The notes: generated by a model not told the origin, from the letters alone. 64,000 nucleotides of DNA from Mycobacterium montefiorense (GCF_003112775.1 NZ_BFCH01000018.1:124001-188000), one strand, 5' to 3'; positions 48,928 through 57,303 are shown, numbered from the stretch's first letter. Program-made: numbers and translations.

Positions 48928-49368
48928 ATGGTGCGTTACCCATCTAACCGGCAGCTGGCGGGTCAGGCGGCGTATGACCTCCGGCTGTTAGTAAGCCGGC
49001 TGCGGCGTCGCCTCAAACACGAGTACGACAACAAAGGGCTTACTCCGTCACAGATCTCAGTGATCAGTCGGCTCTCCCACGATGGCCCGGCATCAGCAAG
49101 CGACCTGGCCGCAGCTGAGGGCGTTCGCCGCCAATCGATGGCAGCGATTGTCAATCACTTGGATAGGTCCGGTTTACTCACTCGCACACCGGACCCTGAA
49201 GACGGGCGCCGGCAGCTGCTCGGTCTGTCCAGCGAGGCGGTCCGAGATTTGCAGCAAGGTCGCCAACTCCGCGATCAGTGGCTTGCCGACGAGCTGCGCG
49301 ACCGCTACACCGATGAAGAGCTGCAACTGATTGCGGCAGCCCTGACGCTATTGACCCGGCTGGCCTAG
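48928..49368 (+). CDS. MarR family transcriptional regulator
   Basis: 146 aa. Winged HTH: LTPSQISVISRLSHDGPASA and DLAAAEGVRRQSMAAIVNHL, then the wing TRTPDPEDGRRQLLGL. Its upstream region holds aactgtcaa (48863-48871), which recurs upstream of the lyase operon at 53064-53072, so it may control that operon. The 3' end overlaps the convergent hydrolase gene by 191 bp, unusual for a normal pair. Confidence 0.88.
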   Translation: MVRYPSNRQLAGQAAYDLRLLVSRLRRRLKHEYDNKGLTPSQISVISRLSHDGPASASDLAAAEGVRRQSMAAIVNHLDRSGLLTRTPDPEDGRRQLLGLSSEAVRDLQQGRQLRDQWLADELRDRYTDEELQLIAAALTLLTRLA

Positions 49369-49927
49369 GATTTCGCTCGGAAGTGCGCACTCGGCCGACG
49401 AGCGGAAAGATATGTTCGATCGCGAAGTCATGGTGGGCTTTCGATAGGCTCGCCATTGCGTCGGACACGCATACCACTTCGTAGCCCAGTTGCAGAGCTT
49501 CTCGCGCAGTTTGCTCGACGCCAAAGTTGGTAGCGATACCGGCCAACACGATCGAGCTGATGCCGCGCATGCCTAGTTCGTTGTCGAGTTGCGTGGAAGT
49601 AAATGCGCCCCACCCGTGCTTGGTGATTTGAATATCTGAATCCTGTTGTCCCAGTTCCACAACAATGCTATCCCAGCCGGACGGCATCGTATCAGGCAGT
49701 GGCGGCATAGGCATGTCGGCAACTGGACGTCTGTTGAGGGGATAGGACACGTTGACCAGCACTACCGGCGCGTTGAGCTTACGAAAATGATCAGCCAATC
49801 GCCGAGCGACACCGACGACTTGATACCCGGTGCGCGGCGCATGCGGAAGGTGTACCATGCCGTTTTGCAAGTCGATCAGGATCAGGGCTGTTGTCGTGGG
49901 ATCTAGCAGTATTTCGCGGGAATCCAT
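49178..49927 (-). CDS. Isochorismatase-fold hydrolase (amidase-like), C-terminus probably read through
   Basis: 249 aa from ATG 49927 (MDSREILLDPTTTALILIDL). Catalytic Asp in LIDLQNGMV, Lys in ITKHGWGAFTST, and the cis-peptide/Cys region IVLAGIATNFGVEQTARE, where the usual Cys is Asn (TNFG), as in several non-nicotinamidase members. The family normally ends soon after FPLVGRVRTS. Here about 55 residues of Arg/Ala-rich sequence antisense to the MarR gene follow. Restoring one base near 49375 would give a stop at 49365, next to the MarR stop. The last gene of the leftward set; the substrate is unknown. Confidence 0.75.
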   Translation of the reverse strand: MDSREILLDPTTTALILIDLQNGMVHLPHAPRTGYQVVGVARRLADHFRKLNAPVVLVNVSYPLNRRPVADMPMPPLPDTMPSGWDSIVVELGQQDSDIQITKHGWGAFTSTQLDNELGMRGISSIVLAGIATNFGVEQTAREALQLGYEVVCVSDAMASLSKAHHDFAIEHIFPLVGRVRTSERNPRPAGSIASGLPQSVAALHRCSGRAARRQATDRGVGDLAANLGPPRWTDRAAAGARLQGPVCE

Positions 49928-49950
49928 TGGAGTGCTTTCTATTTCGTATT

Positions 49951-50616
49951 TCAGGACGGGACGACGGTTTCGGGCCGGTGGTAGATCCACGGCCTGTTCC
50001 GGTAGTCGCGTGTGCGGAATCGTTCGATTTGGTCACGCAACTGCAATGTATTGCCGATCGCATCAAGCCCGTTGAGTAGCTGGTTGCGTGCCCGCTTATC
50101 GAGAGTGAATCGGTGACGTGGACCAGCGACGGCACCGACTTCGCATGCCAGGAGGTCGATCTCGATGCGTGGCACGGTTAGCGAGGTTTGCGACCCGAAG
50201 GTTTCTGCGACCAGTCGTTGATGGTCGCCAGCAGGTAGCGGCAGTGGGAGCAGGCCGTTGCCAATGCAATTGTTCTGGAAGATGGTCGCGAAGCTTGGCG
50301 CAATAACGGCACGAAAACCGTTGTCGCGCAACGCCCACACCGCTGATTCCCGTGAGCTTCCACACCCGAAGTTCTGGCCGGCCACCAGGATGGTTGCCCT
50401 GTCGTAGGGCTTCTGGTTGAGCACAAAATCCGTTCGCGGGCAACCTTGTTCGTCGGATCGCCAATCGAGAAACAAGGCCTCCTTGAAAGAGCCGTGTTTA
50501 GCGAGTTCTGACGGCTTGAATCGGGACGGGCTGAGGGCGTCGGTGTCTACGTTGGCCCGCAGCATGGGAGCCGCGATGCCGGTTACCTGCTGAAATGGTT
50601 CCATGATTGTTGTCAC
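49951..50616 (-). CDS. LeuD-like hydro-lyase small subunit
   Basis: 221 aa from GTG 50616, in a GTGA overlap with the large subunit; an ATG at 50604 is an alternative. Swivel-domain signatures NVDTDALSPSRF and FGCGSSRESAVWALRDNGFR (Ser where LeuD usually has His) and AIVAPSFATIFQNNCIGNGL-type segment. With the large subunit it forms an aconitase-family dehydratase/hydratase. The differences from leucine-pathway LeuD, together with the lyase and MarR neighbours, suggest a catabolic substrate rather than isopropylmalate. Confidence 0.83.
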   Translation of the reverse strand: MTTIMEPFQQVTGIAAPMLRANVDTDALSPSRFKPSELAKHGSFKEALFLDWRSDEQGCPRTDFVLNQKPYDRATILVAGQNFGCGSSRESAVWALRDNGFRAVIAPSFATIFQNNCIGNGLLPLPLPAGDHQRLVAETFGSQTSLTVPRIEIDLLACEVGAVAGPRHRFTLDKRARNQLLNGLDAIGNTLQLRDQIERFRTRDYRNRPWIYHRPETVVPS

Positions 50617-52019
50617 ACCTGTCTGGGGTCGGTGAGTCGGCCGGTAATGGCGCTGGCAGCTACTGTCGCGGGACTAGCGAGGTGGGTGCGTACTCCGGGG
50701 CCTTGCCGGTTTTCGAAGTTGCGGTTGGTGGTGCTCGCGACACGTGATCCCGGCGGGAATCGATCACCACCGGCGTAAAAGCACATGCCACAACCTGATT
50801 CACGCCACTGAAAGCCTGCTTCGATAAATACCTTGTCGATACCTTCCGCCTCGGCCGCATGGCGCACCGCGGTGGATCCCGGCACACACAATGCTGTGAC
50901 GCCGTCGGCGACCGTATGTCCGCGCAGCACCTCGGCGGCCACCCGCAGATCGCTGAGCCGGGCATTGGTGCAGGAACCGATGTAGGCGGCATCGATCGCA
51001 ATCTCGGCAAGCGGGGTGCCTGGTAGCAATCCCATGTACCGCAATGCTTGTTGCGTGCCAGCGGGATCGGCTGTGTCGGCCGGATCGGGGATCGTGGTGT
51101 CGACGGCTCCGCCGTGAGCAGGGCTGGTACCCCACGTGACATGAGGCGCCAGGGCCGCGGCGCCGATGTGTGCGGTGCGCGCGAACACGGCGTCGGGGTC
51201 GCTGGCGAGGCGTTGCCACGCGTAGGTGGCTGCCGCCCAGTCATCGCCGCTGGGCGCGTAGGGACGCCCGGCCAGGTAATCCAGCAAGGTGTCGTCGGGA
51301 GCGATGACCGCTGTGCTAGCGCCGGCCTCAGTGGCCATATTGCACAATGTCAAACGCCCCTCAACGTCAAGAGAACTGACCGCTTGGCCGCGAAACTCGA
51401 TCGCGTGCCCGGTGGCGCCGTTGGCACCGATGGTGGCAAGCAACGCCAGATTGAGGTCTTTGGCGTACACATGGTGGCCCAGCGGACCGTCGAAAGATAC
51501 GAGCATGTTCGCTGGACGGCGCATCGCGAGTGTTTGTGTGGCCAAAGCGTGTTCGCAGTCCGTCACGCCCACGCCCCATGCCAATGCGCCCATCGCACCA
51601 AGCGTGGGGGTGTGGCTGTCGCAGCAGATCATCGTGGTGCCCGGCAGGGCAATGCCTTGCTCGGGAAACACCACGTGTGAGATGCCTTGGCGGTCATCGT
51701 CAACATCGAAGAGACTCACCTGGTGTTGGAGCGCTTGCTCCCGGAAGGCATTGATAAACATGGCACCGCTCGGAACTGGGGTTGAGCCCGAGGGGTCACG
51801 ATTGGGTCGGGTGTCGACCACATGGTCCATCGTGCCGAAGACCAGGTTTCGGTCAAGTGGGCTGCGCCCCTCGTCAGTGAGTGCACGTAAAGCTAGCCCG
51901 CCGCTGCGGTCGTGCAGCAGTATACGGTCGATGTAGATCAACGAAGTGCCGTCATCGAGCTCGGCGACAACGTGGTCGTCCCAGATCTTGTCCATGATGG
52001 TGCGAGGCCGGGCGGTCAT
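50613..52019 (-). CDS. LeuC-like hydro-lyase large subunit ([4Fe-4S])
   Basis: 468 aa. The three cluster cysteines are in YIGSCTNARLSDL and SGCGMCFYAGGDRF. CCDSHTPTLGAMGALAWGVG and GGAVDTTIPDPADTAD are aconitase-superfamily segments. ATGA/GTGA overlaps join it to the lyase upstream and the small subunit downstream. The length and motifs fit 3-isopropylmalate dehydratase, citraconase-like or dimethylmaleate hydratase-like enzymes; the substrate cannot be assigned from the sequence alone. Confidence 0.86.
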   Translation of the reverse strand: MTARPRTIMDKIWDDHVVAELDDGTSLIYIDRILLHDRSGGLALRALTDEGRSPLDRNLVFGTMDHVVDTRPNRDPSGSTPVPSGAMFINAFREQALQHQVSLFDVDDDRQGISHVVFPEQGIALPGTTMICCDSHTPTLGAMGALAWGVGVTDCEHALATQTLAMRRPANMLVSFDGPLGHHVYAKDLNLALLATIGANGATGHAIEFRGQAVSSLDVEGRLTLCNMATEAGASTAVIAPDDTLLDYLAGRPYAPSGDDWAAATYAWQRLASDPDAVFARTAHIGAAALAPHVTWGTSPAHGGAVDTTIPDPADTADPAGTQQALRYMGLLPGTPLAEIAIDAAYIGSCTNARLSDLRVAAEVLRGHTVADGVTALCVPGSTAVRHAAEAEGIDKVFIEAGFQWRESGCGMCFYAGGDRFPPGSRVASTTNRNFENRQGPGVRTHLASPATVAASAITGRLTDPRQV

Positions 52020-52882
52020 GCTAGGTACCGTGCTTCGAGTTCTTCGACCTCGCTCATGCCAAATAGTTTGTGCGCGTCGCGAAATGGTAGTAGCAGATGA
52101 TTAAGACCGGCGGTGTCGCCGTCTTTGCGGATGCGTGCTAATGTCTCGCGCATGCCGCCCAGGGCGGCCAGCAGCAGTACTCCGGGCAGGCTTACTCGGG
52201 CAATGCCAAGTTCTTGTAGTTCGGTGAGAGTCAACCGCTCGGGTGATTTCCCGCCCTCAACGATGTTGACTGCCACGGGGCCCTGGATGTTGTTGACGGC
52301 GTGCCGAATTTCTTCTCGTGACGTCACTCCCTCGACGAAGATCATTGTGGCCCCAGCCCGCAGATAGGCGTTGCCCCGGCGGATCACCCCTGGCAATCCT
52401 TCGACCGCGAGCGCATCGGTGCGGGCATTGATCACAAAATCTGGGTCCCGCCGCGCATCGGCGGCGGCGTGGATCTTGGATACTGCCTCCTCGAGACTTA
52501 TCAACTCCTTGCCGGCGAGGTGGCCGCAGCGCTTGGGGGAGAGTTGGTCCTCGAGGTTTATTCCTGCCGCACCGAGGTCTTCAAACGATCTGACCGTGTA
52601 GTAGCTGCTGACGGCGTTGCCGAAACCATTGTCGCCGTCCGCCATTACCGGCACATCCACGCTGCGTACGATGCGTGCGGTGCAAGCCGCCATGTCGTCG
52701 AGTGAAATCAACGAGTAGTCCGGCCGTCCGCAGTGGAAACCGGAGATCGCCGCGCCGCTGCACTGCAGCGCGGTATACCCAGCTTGTTCGGCCAGTTTCG
52801 CGCTGCTGGTATCGAAAACACCTGGCATAACCAATAGCTGGGGATCAAGAATCAGATCCTTGAGAATCGATCCTTTACTCAT
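52016..52882 (-). CDS. Isocitrate lyase/PEP mutase family C-C lyase
   Basis: 288 aa from ATG 52882 (MSKGSILKDLILDPQLLVM), with aggag about 5 nt upstream. The barrel has VMADGDNGFGNAVSSYYTV (metal-binding Asp residues) and the catalytic loop PKRCGHLAGKELIS with its Cys, the form found in methylisocitrate and dimethylmalate lyases. It would split a 2-hydroxy (methyl)succinate-type acid to pyruvate or glyoxylate plus a small acid. First gene of the operon with the LeuCD-like hydro-lyase, as in the dimethylmaleate route of nicotinate fermentation. Confidence 0.85.
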   Translation of the reverse strand: MSKGSILKDLILDPQLLVMPGVFDTSSAKLAEQAGYTALQCSGAAISGFHCGRPDYSLISLDDMAACTARIVRSVDVPVMADGDNGFGNAVSSYYTVRSFEDLGAAGINLEDQLSPKRCGHLAGKELISLEEAVSKIHAAADARRDPDFVINARTDALAVEGLPGVIRRGNAYLRAGATMIFVEGVTSREEIRHAVNNIQGPVAVNIVEGGKSPERLTLTELQELGIARVSLPGVLLLAALGGMRETLARIRKDGDTAGLNHLLLPFRDAHKLFGMSEVEELEARYLA

Positions 52883-53201
52883 CTTGTCTCCTCTGCTAGC
52901 GCGGTGGTGTTGCACGCCAAAAGCGCCAGCGCTCCTGAAAGCTGACTTGGTGTGTGGCGCTGTGGCGTACTCACTAACAACGGACGGTTGCGGACCGTCT
53001 GGCCGATCGAGCGGGCGGGATGCCCGGCGAGGCTATCGTCAGCAGCCTATAATAGGCAGGGTAAACTGTCAAATAGTGAACCGTTACGGCTGCCGCCGAC
53101 TGGTGCTTCTCGTGCCGGCTGTCGCCGACACATCCGGGTTCTGGAAAGCCTTGTGCGTGGCTTCTTTTGGTTGCAAACCAACACTATGAGATCGTCTCCC
53201 A
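52883..53201. other. Intergenic region upstream of the lyase operon
   Basis: About 320 bp without a convincing gene. It holds a 13-bp palindrome (53045-53057) and an aactgtcaa motif (53064-53072) that also lies before the MarR gene. These are the likely control sites of the leftward operon. Open frames here lack typical mycobacterial codon bias. Confidence 0.6.
53045..53057. promoter_or_regulatory. Palindrome gcctat-a-ataggc overlapping a TATAAT
   Basis: Perfect 6-bp arms around one base, containing TATAAT on the + strand. It lies about 160 bp before the lyase start and 7 bp from the aactgtcaa motif shared with the MarR promoter. Candidate regulator site or promoter; the direction is uncertain. 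Confidence 0.45.
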
Positions 53202-53348
53202 ATGCCACGGTTTCGAACCACGCTGCTGCCGCGCCTCGCCGGGTTCAAGATGACATGGCTTGCCCTGATTGGCGTTGGCGTTCTGGGCTCTGCGCGCTAC
53301 CCCCCTCATCGCGGTTACCACTACCCAGCCCCCGTCATGGAAAGCTAA
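53202..53348 (+). CDS. Possible 48-aa membrane peptide or displaced signal sequence
   Basis: MPRFRTTLLPRLAGFKMTWL is followed by the hydrophobic run ALIGVGVLGSA, which looks like a signal peptide or membrane anchor. The stop is 4 nt before the ATG of the next gene. It may be a leader peptide, or the real N-terminus of the next protein separated from it by a frameshift. Weak evidence. Confidence 0.3.
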   Translation: MPRFRTTLLPRLAGFKMTWLALIGVGVLGSARYPPHRGYHYPAPVMES

Positions 53349-53352
53349 CACC

Positions 53353-53766
53353 ATGGGTACTGTGACGGTTCACTTCGGGAGACCCACAAAATTCCAACGG
53401 CTGAAGTACACCCAGCTATACGACAAAAAGCCGTTCCCCGATGCGGTGCTGCTGTATTACGACAATGGAATGTATGCCATCTTGTCCGAAGGTGAACACC
53501 ACTATGGGACCTACGTGATGCAGGGAACTTTCACCGACCCGGCCTACACCGTGAATTTCATATCGCTGCCATCGCTGGATTGGTCAGGCATCAGCGTCCT
53601 TCACACTCTCGTCTTCGACACGGCCACGGCGACCTTCAGCCAGCGGCTCATCAACCCTCAAGACCCGAACGTGCCCGAGCAATCGGGCGGCTTCACCACG
53701 TTTGACAACACGGTTGCTGACCCCACCCAGTTGACCTGGGACTCGGTGCAAAAACTCGGGCGATGA
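53353..53766 (+). CDS. Hypothetical protein, beta-rich
   Basis: 137 aa from ATG 53353 (MGTVTVHFGRPTKFQRLKYT); the frame is open back to a TTG at 53269. Rich in Tyr, Phe and Thr with alternating patterns (AVLLYYDNGMYAILSEGEHH, TLVFDTATATFSQRLI), suggesting a small beta barrel of lipocalin- or MoaF-like size. Not recognised. It may be exported if the signal-like sequence just upstream belongs to it. The 290 bp that follow, up to the GntR gene, show nothing clear. Confidence 0.55.
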   Translation: MGTVTVHFGRPTKFQRLKYTQLYDKKPFPDAVLLYYDNGMYAILSEGEHHYGTYVMQGTFTDPAYTVNFISLPSLDWSGISVLHTLVFDTATATFSQRLINPQDPNVPEQSGGFTTFDNTVADPTQLTWDSVQKLGR

Positions 53767-54056
53767 CACCGGACGCCAGGCTCGCGCCTGCAGCCAATGA
53801 CGTCCGGTGCCCCGACAACCCGATTCCACACATCAGCACCAGCACCCAATCCAGAGGATGTGGCAATTCCCCCGCGAACGGTTCTGATCACCGGGATCGC
53901 AAAGGCGGCGCTTTTCCGCAGGTGGCGCAATAGCCACCCCGGCCCGGGTTTGCGCTGGTCGCCGCTGAAGTTCATCCGGCGCAATACCTCAACCTGCCAT
54001 CGCGGTTGCTGATTGGCCACCCGAAATATGCCCCTGAGCTGCGTTAGCGTGGCGGC

Positions 54057-54794
54057 GTGGTTGATGCGATACCCATTCGCGGACCCCGGGCCGACCGTGC
54101 TCGCCGGGTGGCCGACGTGCTGCGCCAGCAGATCCACGCGGCGGCCTATCCCGACGGCCTGCCGGCCGAAAGCGTATTGGCGGCCGAGTTCGCGGCGTCG
54201 CGCAACACTATTCGCGAGGCTCTGGGCATCCTCAAGTATGAGGGTCTGATCGACCGCGGACCCAAGGTCGGCACCCATGTCGCGCAGCGCAAGTACGACC
54301 ACCGGATCGACTCCCTGCTGGGATTGAAAGAGACCTTCAAACACATCGGCGAAGTGCGCAACGAGGTGCGCGCCGCCATGCTCGTGGTCGCTCCACCCGC
54401 GGTGGCCGGCCGGCTGGCGCTGGAGCCCGGGGAGCAGGCGGTGTTCATCGAGCGGTTGCGCTACCTCGGTGACCTGCCGCTCAGCCTCGACCTGACTTAT
54501 CTCGCTCCCGATATCGGAACCCAGATTCTGGATCACCCCCTGGAAAACAACGACCTCTTCGCGCTCATCGAGCAGGTGAGCGGACACCGGCTGGGCTCGG
54601 CGTCGCTGGCGCTCGAGGCCATCCCGGCCGACGCGCATTCGGCGGCCACCCTGCAGGTGCCCGACGGCGCGGCGCTGCTCATGCTCGAGCGCGTCACCAG
54701 CCTCGACGACGGCAGACCCGTGGACTTGGAGTACATCCGGATGCGGGGGGATCGAATCACCATGCGCGGCAATCTAATAAGGAGCAAGCCATGA
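54057..54794 (+). CDS. GntR family regulator (HutC/UTRA type)
   Basis: 245 aa from GTG 54057. Winged HTH: RARRVADVLRQQIHAAAYPD and LAAEFAASRNTIREALGILK, then the wing YEGLIDRGPKVGTHVAQRK. The C-terminal UTRA ligand domain contains FIERLRYLGDLPLSLDLTYL. First gene of the operon; its stop overlaps the ferredoxin start by ATGA, so it is produced with the enzymes it probably controls. Confidence 0.88.
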   Translation: MVDAIPIRGPRADRARRVADVLRQQIHAAAYPDGLPAESVLAAEFAASRNTIREALGILKYEGLIDRGPKVGTHVAQRKYDHRIDSLLGLKETFKHIGEVRNEVRAAMLVVAPPAVAGRLALEPGEQAVFIERLRYLGDLPLSLDLTYLAPDIGTQILDHPLENNDLFALIEQVSGHRLGSASLALEAIPADAHSAATLQVPDGAALLMLERVTSLDDGRPVDLEYIRMRGDRITMRGNLIRSKP

Positions 54795-55021
54795 CGCTGG
54801 TTGGCAACAACCGAGTCGACGTCCCGGTCACTATCGACGAGTCGCTGTGTATCGACGGCTGTACGCTCTGCGTCGAGATCTGTCCGCTGGATGCGCTGGC
54901 CATCAACCCCGACACCGGCAAGGCGTTCATGCACGTCGACGAGTGCTGGTACTGCGGCCCCTGCGCCGCGCGCTGCCCGACCGGTGCTGTGACGGTCAAT
55001 ATGCCGTATCTACTTCGCTGA
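54791..55021 (+). CDS. AprB-like 2[4Fe-4S] ferredoxin
   Basis: 76 aa. Two cluster motifs: CIDGCTLCVEICP (C-x3-C-x2-C-x3-CP, with one residue more than the standard first gap) and CWYCGPCAARCP (C-x2-C-x2-C-x3-CP). The second (CW-x-C-x2-C-x3-CP-x-GA) closely resembles AprB of adenylylsulfate reductase. ATG 54791 lies 7 nt after aaggag. The AprA-like flavoprotein is the last gene of the same operon, so a ferredoxin-flavoprotein pair is the natural reading. Confidence 0.88.
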   Translation: MTLVGNNRVDVPVTIDESLCIDGCTLCVEICPLDALAINPDTGKAFMHVDECWYCGPCAARCPTGAVTVNMPYLLR

Positions 55022-55046
55022 AATACCCTACAGCCCAGGATCTTTT

Positions 55047-56434
55047 ATGAAACGACACGCCACTGTGCTGGTGTCGGTCGCCGTCGCGATCATCGCGGCC
55101 CTGTCCGGTTGCTCGCTGGAATCACTCTCGGCGTCCTCCGGTGTGGTCAACGTCGTCATCGGCTATCAGTCCAAGACCATCAACACCGTGACCGCGGGGA
55201 CCCTACTGCGCGCGCAGGGCTATCTCGAGCACCGGCTCGCCGACATCACTACCCGCACCGGCACCAAATACGCGGTCCGGTGGCAGGATTACGACACCGG
55301 TGCCCCGATCACCGCACAGATGCTGGCCGAGAAGATCGACATCGGCTCGATGGGGGATTACCCCATGCTGATCAACGGTTCCAAGACGCAGGCCAACCCG
55401 CTGGCGAAAACTGAGATCGTCTCGATCACCGGCTACAACCCCAAGGGCGCCCTGAACATGGTGGTGGTGGCGCCCGGTTCGTCGGCCACCACATTGAACG
55501 ACCTGGCCGGCTCGAAGGTCTCGGCGAGCGTGGGCTCGGCGGGTCATGGCACGTTGATGCGGGCGCTGGACCGGGCCGCGATCTCAGGCGTGGAGGTACT
55601 CAACCAGCAGCCACAGGTGGGTGCCTCGGCTCTGGAATCCGGTCAGGTGCAAGGCCTTTCGCAGTTCGTCGCGTGGCCCGCGCTGCTGGTTTTCGACGGC
55701 AAGGCCAAACTGCTGTACGACGGCGCCGAACTGAACCTGCCGACCCTGCACGGTGTGGTGGTGCGTCGCTCGTATGCGAGCGCTCACCCGGAGGTGCTGG
55801 GGGCGTTCCTGCAGGCGCAACTTGATGCCACGACTTCCTCAACCAGAAGCCATTGGAGGCGGCCCGCATCGTCGCCCAGGGCAGCGGGCTGCCGCAGGAA
55901 GTGGTCTACCTCTACAACGGTCCCGGCGGCACCTCGTTCGATACCACGCTCAAGCCATCGCTGATCGAGGCGCTGAAAAACGATGTCCCGTACCTGAAGT
56001 CGATCGGTGACTTCGCCGACCTCGATGTGGCCGGCTTCGTCCAGGATGCGCCGCTGCGCGCCGTGTTCGGTGCTCGCGGCCGCAACTACGACGCCACCCT
56101 GGCCGCTTCCGCCAACCCGTCGGTGCTTAGCGGGGATCCCGCCCTGGCAAGCGAACTGTGGCTGGACGGCTCCGATTCGACCGAGACGATGGCCAACCCG
56201 AACGGCCTGCTTAGGGCGGTCCGGGATGCGACCGCCCGCGGTACCAAAGTGCGCGCCGCTTATGTTCCCGACGCTGAGCTGGGCACCCGGTGGTTCGCCG
56301 ACAAGGTGGTCTGGGTGAAAGACGGTCAGAACTACCTGCCGTTCGGAACTCCGGCCGGCGCGCATCGCTATATCGCCGCTCACCCTGGCGGCGCCATCGT
56401 GAATTACGAACAGGCCCTTGGAGGATCGGTATGA
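55047..56434 (+). pseudogene. ABC substrate-binding lipoprotein (SsuA/TauA-like) with NosL-like tail, frameshifted
   Basis: Signal peptide with lipobox LSGC (Cys22), then an aliphatic-sulfonate/nitrate-type binding domain (VVNVVIGYQSKTINTVTAGT, EKIDIGSMGDYPMLING, LNDLAGSKVSASVGSAGHGT). The frame is lost at about 55831: adding one G in gccacgactt gives DATDFLNQKPLEAARIV, joining the next frame, which runs to 56434. Restored length is about 462 aa. The last 110 residues (AYVPDAELGTRWFADKVVWV, YLPFGTPAGAHRYIAAHPGG) resemble the NosL fold, an unusual fusion. ATGA overlaps the permease gene. Confidence 0.8.
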
Positions 56435-57303
56435 CCGCTTTCCTGACCGGCGACCCGGCAGCGCCGGTCACCGGCCACGTCGTCGACGTGGTCGCAGCGA
56501 CCGGCGCCCCGCGGCGTGCCGCCTCGCCATGGTTTCCGCGGCTGCTGCGGCTGGCCTCGGTTGCCGCCGCCATCGGGCTGTGGCAGGTGCTGACCGCGGA
56601 CAAGGTGCGGCTGCTGCTGCGATTCGACACGTTGCCGACCGTCACCGAGGTCGTGCACGCGCTGCAGCGCCGGCTCGGCACCTATGAGTACTGGCTTGAC
56701 CTGGCGCAGTCGTTGATCCGTATTCTCACCGGTTTTGGACTGGCCGCCGTGATCGGCGTCGCGACGGGAGTGTTGCTGGGCCGCTCCCGGTTGTTCGCCA
56801 ACACCTTTGGCCCGTTGGCAGAGTTGGCCAGGCCCATCCCGGCGATCGCGATCGTGCCGGTGGCGATTCTGCTGTTCCCCACCGACGAGTCGGGCATCGT
56901 GTTCATCACGTTTCTGGCGGCCTACTTCCCGATCATGGTGAGCACCCGGCATGCGGTTCGGGCGCTGCCCACCCTGTGGGAAGACTCGGTGCGCACCCTC
57001 GGCGGCAACCGGTGGGACGTCCTGAAACAGGTGGTGCTGCCTGGCATCCTGCCGGGAGTGTTCGGCGGCCTATCCGTCGGCATGGGGGTGGCGTGGATCT
57101 GCGTGATCTCCGCGGAGATGATCTCGGGCCGCCTCGGGATCGGCTACCGCACCTGGCAGGACTACACCGTGCTGGCTTACCCCCAGGTGTTCGTCGGCAT
57201 CATCACCATCGGCGTGCTGGGATTCGCGACAGCAGCGGCCGTCGAAGTCGTGGGCCGTCGGGTGACCAGCTGGCTGCCGCGCGCCAAGGAGGAGCAGCGA
57301 TGA
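56431..57303 (+). CDS. SsuC/TauC-like ABC transporter permease
   Basis: 290 aa from ATG 56431, in the ATGA overlap with the binding-protein gene. Six hydrophobic segments, with the loop LIRILTGFGLAAVIGVATGV and the EAA-type motif VRTLGGNRWDVLKQVVLPGI. Forms the channel of a nitrate/sulfonate/taurine-type importer; two copies per transporter are expected. Confidence 0.9.
   Translation: MTAFLTGDPAAPVTGHVVDVVAATGAPRRAASPWFPRLLRLASVAAAIGLWQVLTADKVRLLLRFDTLPTVTEVVHALQRRLGTYEYWLDLAQSLIRILTGFGLAAVIGVATGVLLGRSRLFANTFGPLAELARPIPAIAIVPVAILLFPTDESGIVFITFLAAYFPIMVSTRHAVRALPTLWEDSVRTLGGNRWDVLKQVVLPGILPGVFGGLSVGMGVAWICVISAEMISGRLGIGYRTWQDYTVLAYPQVFVGIITIGVLGFATAAAVEVVGRRVTSWLPRAKEEQR

Noticed and set aside
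50613..52019. Annotation as the leucine-pathway leuC
   Set aside because: The neighbours (C-C lyase, hydrolase, MarR) and the altered small-subunit motifs argue for a catabolic enzyme; the biosynthetic name is not supported.
52860..53365. Open frames in the region before the hypothetical gene considered as coding
   Set aside because: No recognisable protein features, poor codon bias and no ribosome site; only a 48-aa signal-like frame is kept at low confidence.
53797..54012. 71-codon frame before the GntR gene
   Set aside because: No start context or motif; the composition is not protein-like.
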